64,000 bases of DNA from UBA2031 sp037189985 (GTDB lineage: Bacteria > Pseudomonadota > Gammaproteobacteria > Pseudomonadales > Moraxellaceae), in assembly GCA_037189985.1 (NCBI GenBank), contig JBBCJX010000014.1:1-64000 (forward strand), in the 5' to 3' direction. A program made the position numbers and the translations under genes. The notes under the pieces are model-generated. The model did no database searches, was not told the DNA's origin, and worked only from the letters and a program-made list of their open reading frames with translations. Below are positions 1 through 8,471 of the stretch, one piece after another. Positions within the stretch are counted from its first letter, which is position 1. Every line of letters begins with the position of its first letter.

Positions 1-8
1 CACCCCAA

Positions 9-34
9 CCCTCTCCCCGCTAGCGGGGAGAGGG
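9..34. repeat. 26-nt perfect palindrome, REP-like interspersed repeat
   Basis: The arms CCCTCTCCCCGC and GCGGGGAGAGGG flank a central TA, making a 12-bp stem. It sits just upstream of yeaH, probably between yeaH and a prkA/yeaG gene outside the window. GC-rich palindromes of this kind are common extragenic repeats in gammaproteobacteria. It could also act as an RNA-stabilising or terminating hairpin, but there is no T tract. Confidence 0.6.
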
Positions 35-61
35 AGCAAGGGCACAAAACAGTGAGGTCGC

Positions 62-1336
62 ATGTCCTACATCATCGACCGCCGTCTCAATGGCCGTAAC
101 AAGAGCACGGTCAACCGGCAACGCTTTCTGGAGCGGTATCGCGGCCAGATAAAGGATGCCGTTGCCGATGCCATTACCCGCCGCTCCATCACCGACCTTG
201 ATCATGGCGAGAGTGTCACCATTCCCTCGAGAGACATTTCCGAGCCCGTCTTTCATCATGGCTCGGGAGGCGAACGCGAGCTGGTTCACCCCGGCAACAA
301 GGAGTTCTCCACCGGGGACCGCATCAAGCGCCCGGAAGGTGGTGGTGCCGGCAGTGGCGACGGCAAGGCATCGGACTCCGGTGAAGGCGAGGACGAATTC
401 AGTTTCACCCTGTCACAGGAAGAATTCCTGAATTTCCTCTTCGATGATCTGGAACTGCCAAATCTGGTCAAACGCCGGCTGGCCGGGCTGGAAACCTTTC
501 AGTGGCAAAATGCCGGCATCGTCAATGACGGCAACCCGGCAAAAATCAACATCGTCCGCAGCCTGCGCACGGCCACCTCTCGGCGCATTGCACTCGGAGC
601 AGGGGCCCGCAGGCGTCTGAAGGCAGCAGAGGCCGAACTTTCCGAACTGACAAAGCTGGACAGTTCCCCGGAGCGCCTTGCCCGCCTCAACGAACTCCGT
701 GAAGAAATCGACAAGCTCAAGCTGCGCCTTGAACGCATTCCTTTCATCGATACCTTCGACCTGCGCTACAACCACCACATCAAGGTAGCCAAGCCAAGCT
801 CGCAGGCCGTGATGTTCTGCGTCATGGATGTTTCCGGCTCCATGAACCAGAACATGAAGGACATGGCCAAGCGCTTCTTCCTGCTGCTTTACCTTTTCCT
901 CAGGCGCAACTACAAGAAAATCGATGTGGTTTTCATACGCCATCACACCAGTGCAAAGGAAGTCGATGAGCAGGAATTCTTCTATTCCCGGGAAACTGGC
1001 GGCACCATCGTTTCCAGTGCCCTCAAGCTGATGCGGGAGATCATGGTCGAGCGCTACCCGGCAGAGGAATGGAATATCTACGGAGCCCAAGCCTCGGATG
1101 GCGACAACTGGAACGACGATTCACCGCTATGCCAGCAACTGCTGCACGAAAGCATCATGCCCTTTGTCCAGTACTTCGCCTACATCGAGATCACGCCCCG
1201 GGAGCATCAGGCACTGTGGGATGCTTATGAAGGGGTACAGGACGAGTGGCCCGGCGTTTTTGCCATGCAGCAGATAATCGATGCCGGTGACATTTATCCG
1301 GTATTCCGCGAACTCTTTGCGAGGAAAAAGGCATGA
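62..1336 (+). CDS. yeaH: YeaH/YhbH family (DUF444) protein
   Basis: A 424-residue soluble protein of the DUF444 family. The N-terminus starts with the family motif IIDRRLNGRNKSTVNRQRF. A low-complexity Gly/Ser/Glu linker lies near residues 95-115. A von Willebrand A-like segment follows from about residue 255, with a MIDAS-type DVSGSM motif. In Enterobacteria yeaH is co-transcribed with the PrkA-type kinase gene yeaG and belongs to the stationary-phase and nitrogen-stress response; its biochemical activity is unknown. A GAGG Shine-Dalgarno lies six bases before the ATG. The stop overlaps the next gene (ATGA), so it is translationally coupled to spoVR. The kinase gene would be expected just left of the window. 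Confidence 0.93.
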   Translation: MSYIIDRRLNGRNKSTVNRQRFLERYRGQIKDAVADAITRRSITDLDHGESVTIPSRDISEPVFHHGSGGERELVHPGNKEFSTGDRIKRPEGGGAGSGDGKASDSGEGEDEFSFTLSQEEFLNFLFDDLELPNLVKRRLAGLETFQWQNAGIVNDGNPAKINIVRSLRTATSRRIALGAGARRRLKAAEAELSELTKLDSSPERLARLNELREEIDKLKLRLERIPFIDTFDLRYNHHIKVAKPSSQAVMFCVMDVSGSMNQNMKDMAKRFFLLLYLFLRRNYKKIDVVFIRHHTSAKEVDEQEFFYSRETGGTIVSSALKLMREIMVERYPAEEWNIYGAQASDGDNWNDDSPLCQQLLHESIMPFVQYFAYIEITPREHQALWDAYEGVQDEWPGVFAMQQIIDAGDIYPVFRELFARKKA

Positions 1337-2892
1337 GTTCACCCCCGGAAAAAACCGGCTCACCCCGGCGCGAACCGATTTCCACCGGATCGGAATGGTC
1401 ATTCGACCTGATCCGTCGCTACGACGAGGAGATCAGCCGTATCGCACACGAGGTTTACGGCCTGGACACCTGGCCCAACCAGATCGAGGTCATTTCATCC
1501 GAGCAGATGATGGATGCCTACTCCTCGGTCGGCATGCCCATTGGCTACAACCACTGGTCTTTCGGAAAGCAGTTCGTCTCCACGGAAGGCTCCTACCGGC
1601 GTGGCCAGATGGGGCTGGCCTACGAAATCGTCATCAACTCCAATCCCTGCATTGCCTATCTGATGGAAGAAAACACCATGACCATGCAGGCACTGGTCAT
1701 TGCCCATGCCAGTTACGGCCACAACTCCTTCTTCAAAGGCAACTATCTTTTCCGCACCTGGACCGATCCGGGCAGCATCATTGACTACCTGCTCTTTGCC
1801 AAAAACTACCTGCGTCGTTGCGAAGAGCGCCATGGTGTGCGCGAGGTGGAGGCCATTCTGGACTCCTGCCACGCGCTGATGAATTACGGTGTCGACCGCT
1901 ACAAGCGGCCTTATCCGATTTCTGCCGAAGAAGAACGCCTGCGTCAGGAAGACCGCGAAGAAGCCCTGCAGCAGCAGGTTCATGCCCTGTGGCGAACCAT
2001 CCCCTTCCGCAACAAGAAAGAAGAGGAAGAAGCCCTGCGCAGGCGCTGGCCCGAAGAACCGCAGGAAAACATACTCTATTTCATTGAAAAGAATGCCCCC
2101 TTGCTGGAGCCTTGGCAGAGAGAAGTCGTGCGCATCGTGCGCAAGATCGCCCAGTATTTCTATCCGCAACGCCAGACTCAGGTAATGAACGAGGGCTGGG
2201 CCACTTTCTGGCACTACACCCTGCTGAACCATCTTTATGATGATGGCTTGGTAACCGACGGTTTCATGCTGGAGTTCCTGCAGTCGCACACGGCTGTCAT
2301 TCATCAGCCTGGCTTTGACAGCCCCTGGTATCGCGGCATCAACCCTTACGCATTGGGCTTCGCCATGTTCCAGGACATCAAGCGGATCTGTGAGAGGCCG
2401 ACAGAGGAAGACCAACGCTGGTTCCCGGACATTGCCGGGAAAGACTGGCTCGCCACCCTGAAGTTCGCCATGCAGAGCTTCAAGGATGAAAGCTTCATAC
2501 AGCAGTTTCTCTCGCCGCGAGTGATGCGTGAATTCAAGCTGTTTTCCATTCTGGATGACGAGCAGCGACGCGAACTGGAGGTTTCCGCCATTCATGACGA
2601 CACCGGCTTCCAGCGCATTCGGCAAGCCCTTTCCAACCAGTACAACCTGAGCATGAACGAACCGAACATCCAGGTCTGGAGCGTGAACCGCCATGGCGAC
2701 CGCTCACTCACACTACGTCATGTCCGCCACAATCACAGGCCCTTGGGTGATACGACGCAGGATGTCCTCAAGCATCTGCACAGGCTCTGGAAGTTCGACG
2801 TGCATCTGGAATCTTTCGATGGTGATGTGCTGATCGAGAAATCCAGTTGCAGCGCTCAGGGCAGCTCCCCGCCACAACGGACAGGCTCATGA
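1333..2892 (+). CDS. SpoVR family protein (YcgB-like)
   Basis: A 519-residue cytoplasmic protein of the SpoVR/YcgB family, near the usual length. Diagnostic stretches are VYGLDTWPNQIEVISSEQMM near residue 45, NEGWATFWHYTLLNHLY near 285, and GINPYALGFAMFQDIKR near 335. SpoVR is needed for spore cortex in Bacillus. In non-sporing bacteria it accompanies PrkA and YeaH as a three-gene stress module, and its function is unresolved. The ATG overlaps the yeaH stop by four bases and follows a GGAAAAAGG ribosome site. The stop in turn overlaps the start of the acylphosphatase gene. Confidence 0.93.
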   Translation: MSSPPEKTGSPRREPISTGSEWSFDLIRRYDEEISRIAHEVYGLDTWPNQIEVISSEQMMDAYSSVGMPIGYNHWSFGKQFVSTEGSYRRGQMGLAYEIVINSNPCIAYLMEENTMTMQALVIAHASYGHNSFFKGNYLFRTWTDPGSIIDYLLFAKNYLRRCEERHGVREVEAILDSCHALMNYGVDRYKRPYPISAEEERLRQEDREEALQQQVHALWRTIPFRNKKEEEEALRRRWPEEPQENILYFIEKNAPLLEPWQREVVRIVRKIAQYFYPQRQTQVMNEGWATFWHYTLLNHLYDDGLVTDGFMLEFLQSHTAVIHQPGFDSPWYRGINPYALGFAMFQDIKRICERPTEEDQRWFPDIAGKDWLATLKFAMQSFKDESFIQQFLSPRVMREFKLFSILDDEQRRELEVSAIHDDTGFQRIRQALSNQYNLSMNEPNIQVWSVNRHGDRSLTLRHVRHNHRPLGDTTQDVLKHLHRLWKFDVHLESFDGDVLIEKSSCSAQGSSPPQRTGS

Positions 2893-3179
2893 CGTCGCCC
2901 GACACCGTGACGGAAGTCCACCTCTTCATTGCCGGCCTGGTACAAGGCGTTTCCTATCGCGTCAATGCCGCCCGCATGGCGGAGAAACTGGGCCTCACGG
3001 GCTGGGTACGCAATCTTGCCGACGGCCGTGTCGAACTGCTGGCACAAGGCGACGAAAAAGCCCTGAAAAGCCTGTTGGCCTGGACACATGAGGGCCCTTC
3101 CCTGGCTCGCGTTGACCATGTCGAGGTCAACTGGCAGCCGGTCGAAGAGATTCTGGCCGGCTTCCAGATCAGGCGCTGA
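2889..3179 (+). CDS. Acylphosphatase
   Basis: A 96-residue acylphosphatase, which hydrolyses carboxyl-phosphate bonds in small acyl phosphates. It shows the family signature GLVQGVSYR, with the catalytic Arg, followed by GWVRNLADGRVE, with the catalytic Asn. The start at 2889 was chosen because it gives the canonical length and overlaps the spoVR stop as ATGA; an upstream in-frame start at 2847 would add 14 unlikely residues. It is the third gene of a coupled yeaH-spoVR-acylphosphatase unit. The functional link to that pair is not known. Confidence 0.9.
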   Translation: MTSPDTVTEVHLFIAGLVQGVSYRVNAARMAEKLGLTGWVRNLADGRVELLAQGDEKALKSLLAWTHEGPSLARVDHVEVNWQPVEEILAGFQIRR

Positions 3180-3184
3180 AACCG

Positions 3185-4111
3185 TCAGGCGACACGCCTG
3201 CCTGCCATGCGCCGAATATCCCGCTCGTAATAGACAGCAAGGCCTATGAGAATCATTGCCATTCCCCACAATATTTCGGCATGAAACCGTTCATGATTGA
3301 TCAACATTCCAAGCAGCAAGGCGAATACAGGTGTTATGAGTGTTGTCAGTGCCATCGTGCCAACGGTAATGCGTTGCAAGAGATAGAAATAGCAAAGCAT
3401 GGCCACGATGGAGCCCAGTGAGGCGGAATAAAGAACAGCTGCCACAGTCACTGCACCCGGCAACTTTGTTGGCACCGGCCCACCCAGCCAGGGCAATACC
3501 AATGCACACCCCAGCGCCGACATCCACAAAGCTCCCGTAGTTTGCACAATGGGCGGAAGGGAGTGTGGCAGTTGCTTCAGCCACAGGGCCGACATGGCAT
3601 AGGACAGCACACCCGCCAGCACCAGCACGACACTCATGGTATCAACGGAAGACAGCTCACCACCTTCCAGAAAAATCACGGCAAGCCCTGCCAGGCCCAA
3701 CCCAAGACCCAGCCACTGCATCAGGGAAAAACGCACATCTTTCAGAAAGAGACGCGAGAGCAGTCCCACCACCAGTGGTGAGAGGCCAAACAATACGGAA
3801 ATCATGCCCGATGGCAGGCGACGAGCTCCCAGATACGTAAACAGCATGGCACCGAACATGCTGATGGAGCCGATGGCATAAAGTTTGATGGCCTGCCTGT
3901 CTCTTGCCAGACGCAAACCCATCACACGCAGGACAACACTGGCCATGGCAGCAGCCAGCAGCATGCGGATGCCCAACGACCATACGGCATCAAAATCACG
4001 CAGGCTCAGTACCACTGACAGGGGTGTCGTGGACCAGATCATCACCAGGCCCAGATACGCCGTGATAATGCCTCCCGATAACGAAGGCTCGCCATCGCTC
4101 CCGCTGTTCAT
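3185..4111 (-). CDS. DMT superfamily (EamA) transporter
   Basis: A 308-residue inner-membrane protein with about ten hydrophobic helices arranged as two EamA repeats (residues about 15-150 and 160-295). It belongs to the drug/metabolite transporter superfamily, members of which export amino acids, purines or small metabolites; the substrate cannot be read from sequence. An AGGAG ribosome site lies just before the ATG. It is convergent with the acylphosphatase gene. A strong minus-strand terminator lies about 115 bases upstream of its start, so the gene may be controlled by a leader; see the site entries at 4225 and 4384. Confidence 0.85.
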   Translation of the reverse strand: MNSGSDGEPSLSGGIITAYLGLVMIWSTTPLSVVLSLRDFDAVWSLGIRMLLAAAMASVVLRVMGLRLARDRQAIKLYAIGSISMFGAMLFTYLGARRLPSGMISVLFGLSPLVVGLLSRLFLKDVRFSLMQWLGLGLGLAGLAVIFLEGGELSSVDTMSVVLVLAGVLSYAMSALWLKQLPHSLPPIVQTTGALWMSALGCALVLPWLGGPVPTKLPGAVTVAAVLYSASLGSIVAMLCYFYLLQRITVGTMALTTLITPVFALLLGMLINHERFHAEILWGMAMILIGLAVYYERDIRRMAGRRVA

Positions 4112-4224
4112 GTCTTCTCCTGTGTGTCTCGTGTGTTGTGCCGGCAGGGATTAGCCCTGCCTTGTTGTTGGTCCTTCCTACCGCAAGCATCCGCGACTGC
4201 AGGCAGCACGGATGCCGAAAAACA

Positions 4225-4251
4225 AAAAGGCCGCAGAATCTGCGGCCTTTT
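4225..4251 (-). terminator. Strong intrinsic terminator upstream of the EamA gene
   Basis: The arms AAAAGGCCGCAG and CTGCGGCCTTTT pair perfectly (12 bp, three-base loop). Read on the minus strand, the hairpin is followed by TTTTTGTTTTT, a strong U tract; the plus-strand tail is weak. It therefore ends a minus-strand transcript that began between the divergent cca and EamA starts. That makes it either an attenuator in the EamA leader or the end of a short RNA. Confidence 0.75.
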
Positions 4252-4383
4252 CGGGAAAAACGCTGTTACGCTCAATCCGGCCGCCGGAATACGCGCGCAC
4301 GCTCGACCACGACGGCCCAGCGGACAGCGGAAGGAATTCGGCGCAATGCCTGTACGGAGAAAGTTGGCGTTAACATGCGTTCG

Positions 4384-4413
4384 ATAATCAGTGAGAATCC
4401 CGGGCATCGTCAA
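4384..4413 (-). promoter_or_regulatory. Candidate sigma-70 promoter of the EamA leader
   Basis: On the minus strand TTGACG (4413-4408) and GATTAT (4389-4384) are 18 bases apart. Transcription would start near 4377. An ATG at 4376 opens a 34-codon reading frame ending at 4272, just before the terminator at 4251-4225. A transcript from here to the terminator would be about 155 nt. This lies in the 327-base gene-free gap between EamA and cca, which holds no other recognisable element. Promoter calls from sequence alone are uncertain. Confidence 0.4.
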
Positions 4414-4438
4414 GGACGTTTTACATTCAGGTTCATCT

Positions 4439-5677
4439 ATGCAGGTTTATCTCGTCGGTGGAGCAGTACGTGACCGCTTGCTGGGCCGCCCGGTAACCGA
4501 GCGGGACTGGGTAGTGGTCGGTGCCCGCCCGGACGAACTGCTCGCGCAGGGTTACCGGGCCGTCGGCCGGGATTTCCCTGTCTTCCTGCATCCCGAAACA
4601 CAGGAAGAGTACGCACTCGCACGCATGGAGCGGAAAAGCGGGAGCGGACATACCGGTTTCATCTGCGATTTTTCACCCGACATCACGCTGGAAGAAGACC
4701 TGATCCGCCGTGACCTCACCGTGAATGCCATGGCAGAGGACGAGAACGGCAATCTGGTCGATCCTTACAAGGGGCAGCAGGATCTGGATGCACGCCTGCT
4801 GCGGCATGTCTCGCCGGCCTTCCGGGAAGACCCGCTGCGGGTTTTTCGCGTGGCACGCTTCGCCGCCCGTTATGCCCATCTCGGGTTTCAAGTTGCAGTG
4901 GAAACCATGCAGCTGATGCAGGAAATGGCACGCTCTGGCGAATTGCAGTCACTGACTCCAGAGCGTGTCTGGAAAGAAACTGAACGTGCGCTGGGCGAGA
5001 AAAATCCCGCCACTTATGTCTCCGTATTACGCGACTGCGGTGCACTGGCCATCTGGTTCCCGGAAATTGACCGCTTGTTCGGTGTGCCGCAGCGGGCTGA
5101 ATATCATCCGGAAGTCGATACCGGCATTCATACACTGATGAGCCTGACTGTGGCCGCAAGGCTTTCACCAGAGCCCCGGCTACGTTTTGCCGCACTGGTG
5201 CACGACCTGGGCAAAGCCGATACTCCCGAGCATGAGTGGCCCCGCCATGTCGGCCACGAAAGCCGTGGCATACGCCGGGTACGGGAGTTGGGAGAAAGAC
5301 TGAAAGCTCCTCGCGCCTTCATTGAGCTGGGCGAACTGGTCTCGCGCTTTCATCTGGACATTCATCGCTCGACGGAGCTGCGCCCTGCAACGCTGTTGAA
5401 AAAACTGCTGGAAATGGATGCCATCCGCCGCCCCGAACGCTTCGCAGAAATACTGCTGGCCTGTGAAGCCGATGCTCGCGGCCGCCTAGGGCTGGAGGAC
5501 AAGGACTATCCGCAGGGTCGTTACTGGCGGGCAGCGCAGGAAAGCTTGCGCGAGGTATCGCCCCAACCATTTCTGGAAAACGGCTTGCAGGGACAGGCCT
5601 TCATCACTGCCCTTCAGTACGCACGCGAGCGTGCACTGGAGGACTTTCGCGAAACATGGAAACGCGGCAATGATTGA
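4439..5677 (+). CDS. cca: Multifunctional CCA tRNA nucleotidyltransferase
   Basis: A 412-residue enzyme, exactly the length of E. coli Cca when started at 4439. It adds or repairs the 3' CCA end of tRNAs using CTP and ATP. The class II nucleotidyltransferase head is at residues 1-25 (LVGGAVRDRLLG, then the catalytic carboxylate context ERDWVVVG). The HD phosphohydrolase domain, typical of the gammaproteobacterial form, shows HDLGK near residue 255. The upstream in-frame ATG at 4391 adds 16 residues that do not fit the family. The stop overlaps the next gene by eight bases. Confidence 0.95.
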   Translation: MQVYLVGGAVRDRLLGRPVTERDWVVVGARPDELLAQGYRAVGRDFPVFLHPETQEEYALARMERKSGSGHTGFICDFSPDITLEEDLIRRDLTVNAMAEDENGNLVDPYKGQQDLDARLLRHVSPAFREDPLRVFRVARFAARYAHLGFQVAVETMQLMQEMARSGELQSLTPERVWKETERALGEKNPATYVSVLRDCGALAIWFPEIDRLFGVPQRAEYHPEVDTGIHTLMSLTVAARLSPEPRLRFAALVHDLGKADTPEHEWPRHVGHESRGIRRVRELGERLKAPRAFIELGELVSRFHLDIHRSTELRPATLLKKLLEMDAIRRPERFAEILLACEADARGRLGLEDKDYPQGRYWRAAQESLREVSPQPFLENGLQGQAFITALQYARERALEDFRETWKRGND

Positions 5678-6413
5678 AAAAGCGTCGGAAAAAGTCGTAC
5701 TGATCACCGGCGCAGCACAGCGCCTGGGTGCGGCAACCGCCCGCAACCTGCACCAGCGCGGCTGGCGCATACTGCTACACTGCCGTCATTCACGCGAGAA
5801 AGCAGAGGAACTGGCTGCCGAGCTCAATGTGAAGCGCGCATCCTCCTGTCACGTACTGCAGGCAGACCTTGCCCTCGACAAGGACATCAACCAGCTGGCA
5901 GCAGAGGCAGTAGCCGTTCACTCGCGTCTGGATGCCTTGGTCAACAACGCATCCAGCTTCTATCCGACACCTGTTGGTGCTGCCAGCGCAGCAGACTGGG
6001 ATGATCTTTTTTCCAGCAATGCCCGCGCGCCCTTCTTCCTTTCCCAGGCACTGGCACCCGCGCTGGCAAAATACCAGGGCTCTATCGTCAACCTGCTGGA
6101 TATTCATGCCGAGCGGCCGCTGGCCGGGCACACGATCTACTGCATGGCCAAGGCGGCACAGGCCATGATGACGCAGTCACTGGCAAAGGAACTGGCACCG
6201 GATGTGCGCGTCAACGGTGTTTCCCCCGGGGCCATTCTCTGGCCCGGCAACGGAGAACCGGATGCCGCCACTCAGGAACGCATGCTTGCCGGCATCCCCT
6301 TGCAGCGCCGTGGCGAACCGGCCGACATTGCCAACACCATCGCCTTCCTGCTGGAAGATGCGCCCTATGTCACGGGACAGATCATTGCCGTGGATGGTGG
6401 CCGCAGTCTTTGA
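5670..6413 (+). CDS. Pteridine reductase-like short-chain dehydrogenase
   Basis: A 247-residue SDR enzyme. The Rossmann motif TGAAQRLGAATA is at the N-terminus, NNAS near residue 90, and the catalytic YCMAK (YxxxK) near 155. The sequence HCRHSREKAEE after the second strand fits the NADPH-dependent pteridine reductase branch (PTR1/FolM-like), which reduces dihydrobiopterin, dihydromonapterin or dihydrofolate. The start at 5670 overlaps cca by eight bases. Two folate-pathway genes (folK, folB) lie immediately downstream on the other strand, supporting a pterin role. A general SDR function remains possible. Confidence 0.8.
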   Translation: MIEKASEKVVLITGAAQRLGAATARNLHQRGWRILLHCRHSREKAEELAAELNVKRASSCHVLQADLALDKDINQLAAEAVAVHSRLDALVNNASSFYPTPVGAASAADWDDLFSSNARAPFFLSQALAPALAKYQGSIVNLLDIHAERPLAGHTIYCMAKAAQAMMTQSLAKELAPDVRVNGVSPGAILWPGNGEPDAATQERMLAGIPLQRRGEPADIANTIAFLLEDAPYVTGQIIAVDGGRSL

Positions 6414-6437
6414 GGCGAAAACCTGAAAGCCAGTGGC

Positions 6438-6842
6438 TCAGCGGACCTGCGGACTCATCAGGTGAGCTTCCAGCCCCTTGCGGAAATTCGCAGGAATGAT
6501 TTCCGCTTTCTGGGAAACATAGTTGAAGAAAACCTGGACAGCCTTGCCGCGTGCCACACAGACATTTTTCTGCCAGGCCTCCTGCGCCACCACAAAGGAA
6601 GAGTTGCCGATACGCTCGATGCCGGTGAGCAAGGTCACCTCCTGGCCATAATGCGTTTGCGCCACATAGTCGATCTCGACGCGGGCCAGTATCAGATTCC
6701 ATTTCCCCAGCACCAGCTCCGGATTGAATATCTGGAAAACAGGGGCACGTGCCGTCTCGAACCAGCCCGATATCACCGTGTTGTTGATATGCCCCAGTGC
6801 ATCGGTTTCATAGAAGCGCGGCATTACGGTCATGGAAAACAT
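6438..6842 (-). CDS. Acyl-CoA thioesterase, 4HBT/hot-dog fold
   Basis: A 134-residue hot-dog fold thioesterase. The active-site region YETDALGHINNTVISGWFE lies near residues 10-28 and corresponds to the D-x-x-x-H-x-N motif of YbgC/4HBT enzymes. Such proteins hydrolyse acyl-CoA thioesters in the cytoplasm. The ATG at 6842 overlaps the folK stop (TGATG), so it is translationally coupled behind folB-folK. Why a thioesterase follows folK is unclear. The upstream start at 6887 would put 15 basic residues in front and is unlikely. Confidence 0.82.
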   Translation of the reverse strand: MFSMTVMPRFYETDALGHINNTVISGWFETARAPVFQIFNPELVLGKWNLILARVEIDYVAQTHYGQEVTLLTGIERIGNSSFVVAQEAWQKNVCVARGKAVQVFFNYVSQKAEIIPANFRKGLEAHLMSPQVR

Positions 6843-7351
6843 CAGTCGCCATCTCCATCGTTGTCCAGGGGAAAATCCACCTGCCACAATTTCTGCTTGC
6901 CGTGATCATAGGCCTCCCAGTGCTCGGCAAAGGGCCGTATCGTTTCCGGGTGGCGGTCATTGCCGGCAATGTCGGCCAGTGGCCGCAGGACAAACGCATT
7001 TTTCAGGATTTCGTCACGCGGCAGTTGGATGCCGTCCATCTCGCCGCAGGCATTGCCATAGGTCAGGATGTCGATATCCAGCGTCCGTGCCGAAAATTTG
7101 GGGCCGTGTCGATCACGGCCGTGTGCTTCTTCAATCGCCCGCAACTCGGCGGCCAGCAGGCCAACGGGCTTGTCGGTATCCAGCCCCACGACGAGATTGA
7201 AGAAATTGTCGCCCGCGAAACCCACGGCTTCGCTCTCATAGACAGGTGACACCAGCAGAAAACCGTAGCGTTCCTCAAGCTCGTGCACGGCATCACGAAT
7301 ATGGTTTTCGCGGTCGATATTACTGCCAAGACTCAGGTAGACGCGGGGCAT
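6842..7351 (-). CDS. folK: 2-amino-4-hydroxy-6-hydroxymethyldihydropteridine pyrophosphokinase
   Basis: A 169-residue HPPK, which transfers pyrophosphate from ATP to 6-hydroxymethyl-7,8-dihydropterin in folate synthesis. The N-terminal YLSLGSNI is the family signature. The segment ARTLDIDILTYG near residue 90 carries the metal-binding DIDIL motif, and LPRDEILKNAFVLRPLADI is also conserved. The ATG at 7351 is one base after the folB stop, so folB-folK-thioesterase form one minus-strand unit. Confidence 0.95.
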   Translation of the reverse strand: MPRVYLSLGSNIDRENHIRDAVHELEERYGFLLVSPVYESEAVGFAGDNFFNLVVGLDTDKPVGLLAAELRAIEEAHGRDRHGPKFSARTLDIDILTYGNACGEMDGIQLPRDEILKNAFVLRPLADIAGNDRHPETIRPFAEHWEAYDHGKQKLWQVDFPLDNDGDGD

Positions 7352-7352
7352 G

Positions 7353-7709
7353 TCAGGTTTTCTCGCCGCGCTCGATGATGAGGCCGACATCCTGCGAACC
7401 GCGCACCGCTCCGGGCTTGGAGAGGCGCAGGCGCAGCCAGGGCACGTTGAACTCCGTCAGCACGATGCCGGCCACTTTCTCGGCCAGGGTTTCCACCAGC
7501 AGGAATTCGGACTCGCTGACAAAGGCAATGATGCGCTTGGCCACCGACTTGTAGTCCAGCGCGTCCTTGATGTCGTCGCTGGCAGCCGCCTTGCGGATGT
7601 CCGTCGCCATTTCCAGATCAATGCTCACGGTCTGGCGGATGCGGCGCTCCCAGTCAAAGATGCCGATGACGGTGTCGATCTTGAGATCGCGGATGTAAAC
7701 GATGTCCAT
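7353..7709 (-). CDS. folB: Dihydroneopterin aldolase
   Basis: A 118-residue FolB, which converts 7,8-dihydroneopterin to 6-hydroxymethyldihydropterin and glycolaldehyde, the step before FolK. The start MDIVYIRDLKIDTVIGIFDWE and the segment FLLVETLAEKVA near residue 75 are typical, including the substrate-binding Glu. The start at 7709 gives the standard length; the open frame extends to 7784 with residues that do not match the family. It is divergent from plsY, as in Pseudomonas. Confidence 0.95.
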   Translation of the reverse strand: MDIVYIRDLKIDTVIGIFDWERRIRQTVSIDLEMATDIRKAAASDDIKDALDYKSVAKRIIAFVSESEFLLVETLAEKVAGIVLTEFNVPWLRLRLSKPGAVRGSQDVGLIIERGEKT

Positions 7710-7832
7710 GCTGTCCTCACGAGACGCGACCGTCGTCCTGCGGCCTGAACGGGATGAAGAAAAAGAAGACACAAGACTTGTCACAAGCCCGGCCCTAGAA
7801 TCGGTCGCTCGAATGACACAAGGAATGTCCGC

Positions 7833-8453
7833 ATGTCGCCCGATCTGATCGCCCCCGGCCTGCTGGCAGGAGGGGCAGTGATTTTCGCCTATCTGCTGGG
7901 CTCTGTCTCCACGGCCATCATTGTTTGTCAGTTGCTGGGGCTACCCGATCCGCGCAGCGAGGGCTCCAACAATCCCGGCGCCACCAATGTCCTGCGCATT
8001 GGCGGCAAGGGGCCGGCCATCCTGACACTGCTGGGAGACACGCTGAAAGGCGTGGTGGCGGTACTGATTGCCAAATACGGCCTGCACCTGCCGGATGCCT
8101 GGCTGGCCGCTGTCGGCTTTGCGGCCTTTCTCGGCCATCTCTATCCGGTATTTTTCGGCTTCGAGGGCGGCAAGGGCGTCGCCACCGCACTGGGCGTGCT
8201 GGTGGTGCTGCACTGGCCGTTGGGGCTGAGCGTCATCGCGCTCTGGATCATCGCCTTTGGCGCCAGCCGGATTTCTTCACTGGGCGCCCTTGTCGGCTTC
8301 GTGGCGGCTCCGCTGCTGTGCTGGTTCATGGCACCGGAATTCATTGTCGGCGTCACGCTGACCAGCGTCGTCCTGCTGCTTCGCCATCACGGCAATATCC
8401 GCGCCCTGCTCAAAGGGGAAGAAAGGCGCTTCGGCCTCAAGAAAAAAGATTAG
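7833..8453 (+). CDS. plsY: Acyl-phosphate:glycerol-3-phosphate acyltransferase
   Basis: A 206-residue inner-membrane enzyme that acylates glycerol-3-phosphate from acyl-phosphate, the first committed step of phospholipid synthesis. Signatures are AYLLGSVSTAI, the loop RSEGSNNPGATNVLR near residue 45, GHLYPVFFGFEGGKGVAT near 105, and about five hydrophobic helices. An AAGGA ribosome site lies upstream. It is divergent from folB and convergent with tsaD. Confidence 0.95.
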   Translation: MSPDLIAPGLLAGGAVIFAYLLGSVSTAIIVCQLLGLPDPRSEGSNNPGATNVLRIGGKGPAILTLLGDTLKGVVAVLIAKYGLHLPDAWLAAVGFAAFLGHLYPVFFGFEGGKGVATALGVLVVLHWPLGLSVIALWIIAFGASRISSLGALVGFVAAPLLCWFMAPEFIVGVTLTSVVLLLRHHGNIRALLKGEERRFGLKKKD

Positions 8454-8471
8454 GTAATGGCACCGGGCACC

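Noticed and set aside
1495..2694. 399-codon minus-strand frame opposite spoVR
   Set aside because: Shadow frame; SpoVR motifs cover the plus strand.
4500..5600. Several short minus-strand frames inside cca
   Set aside because: Overlapping shadows with no start context or family match.
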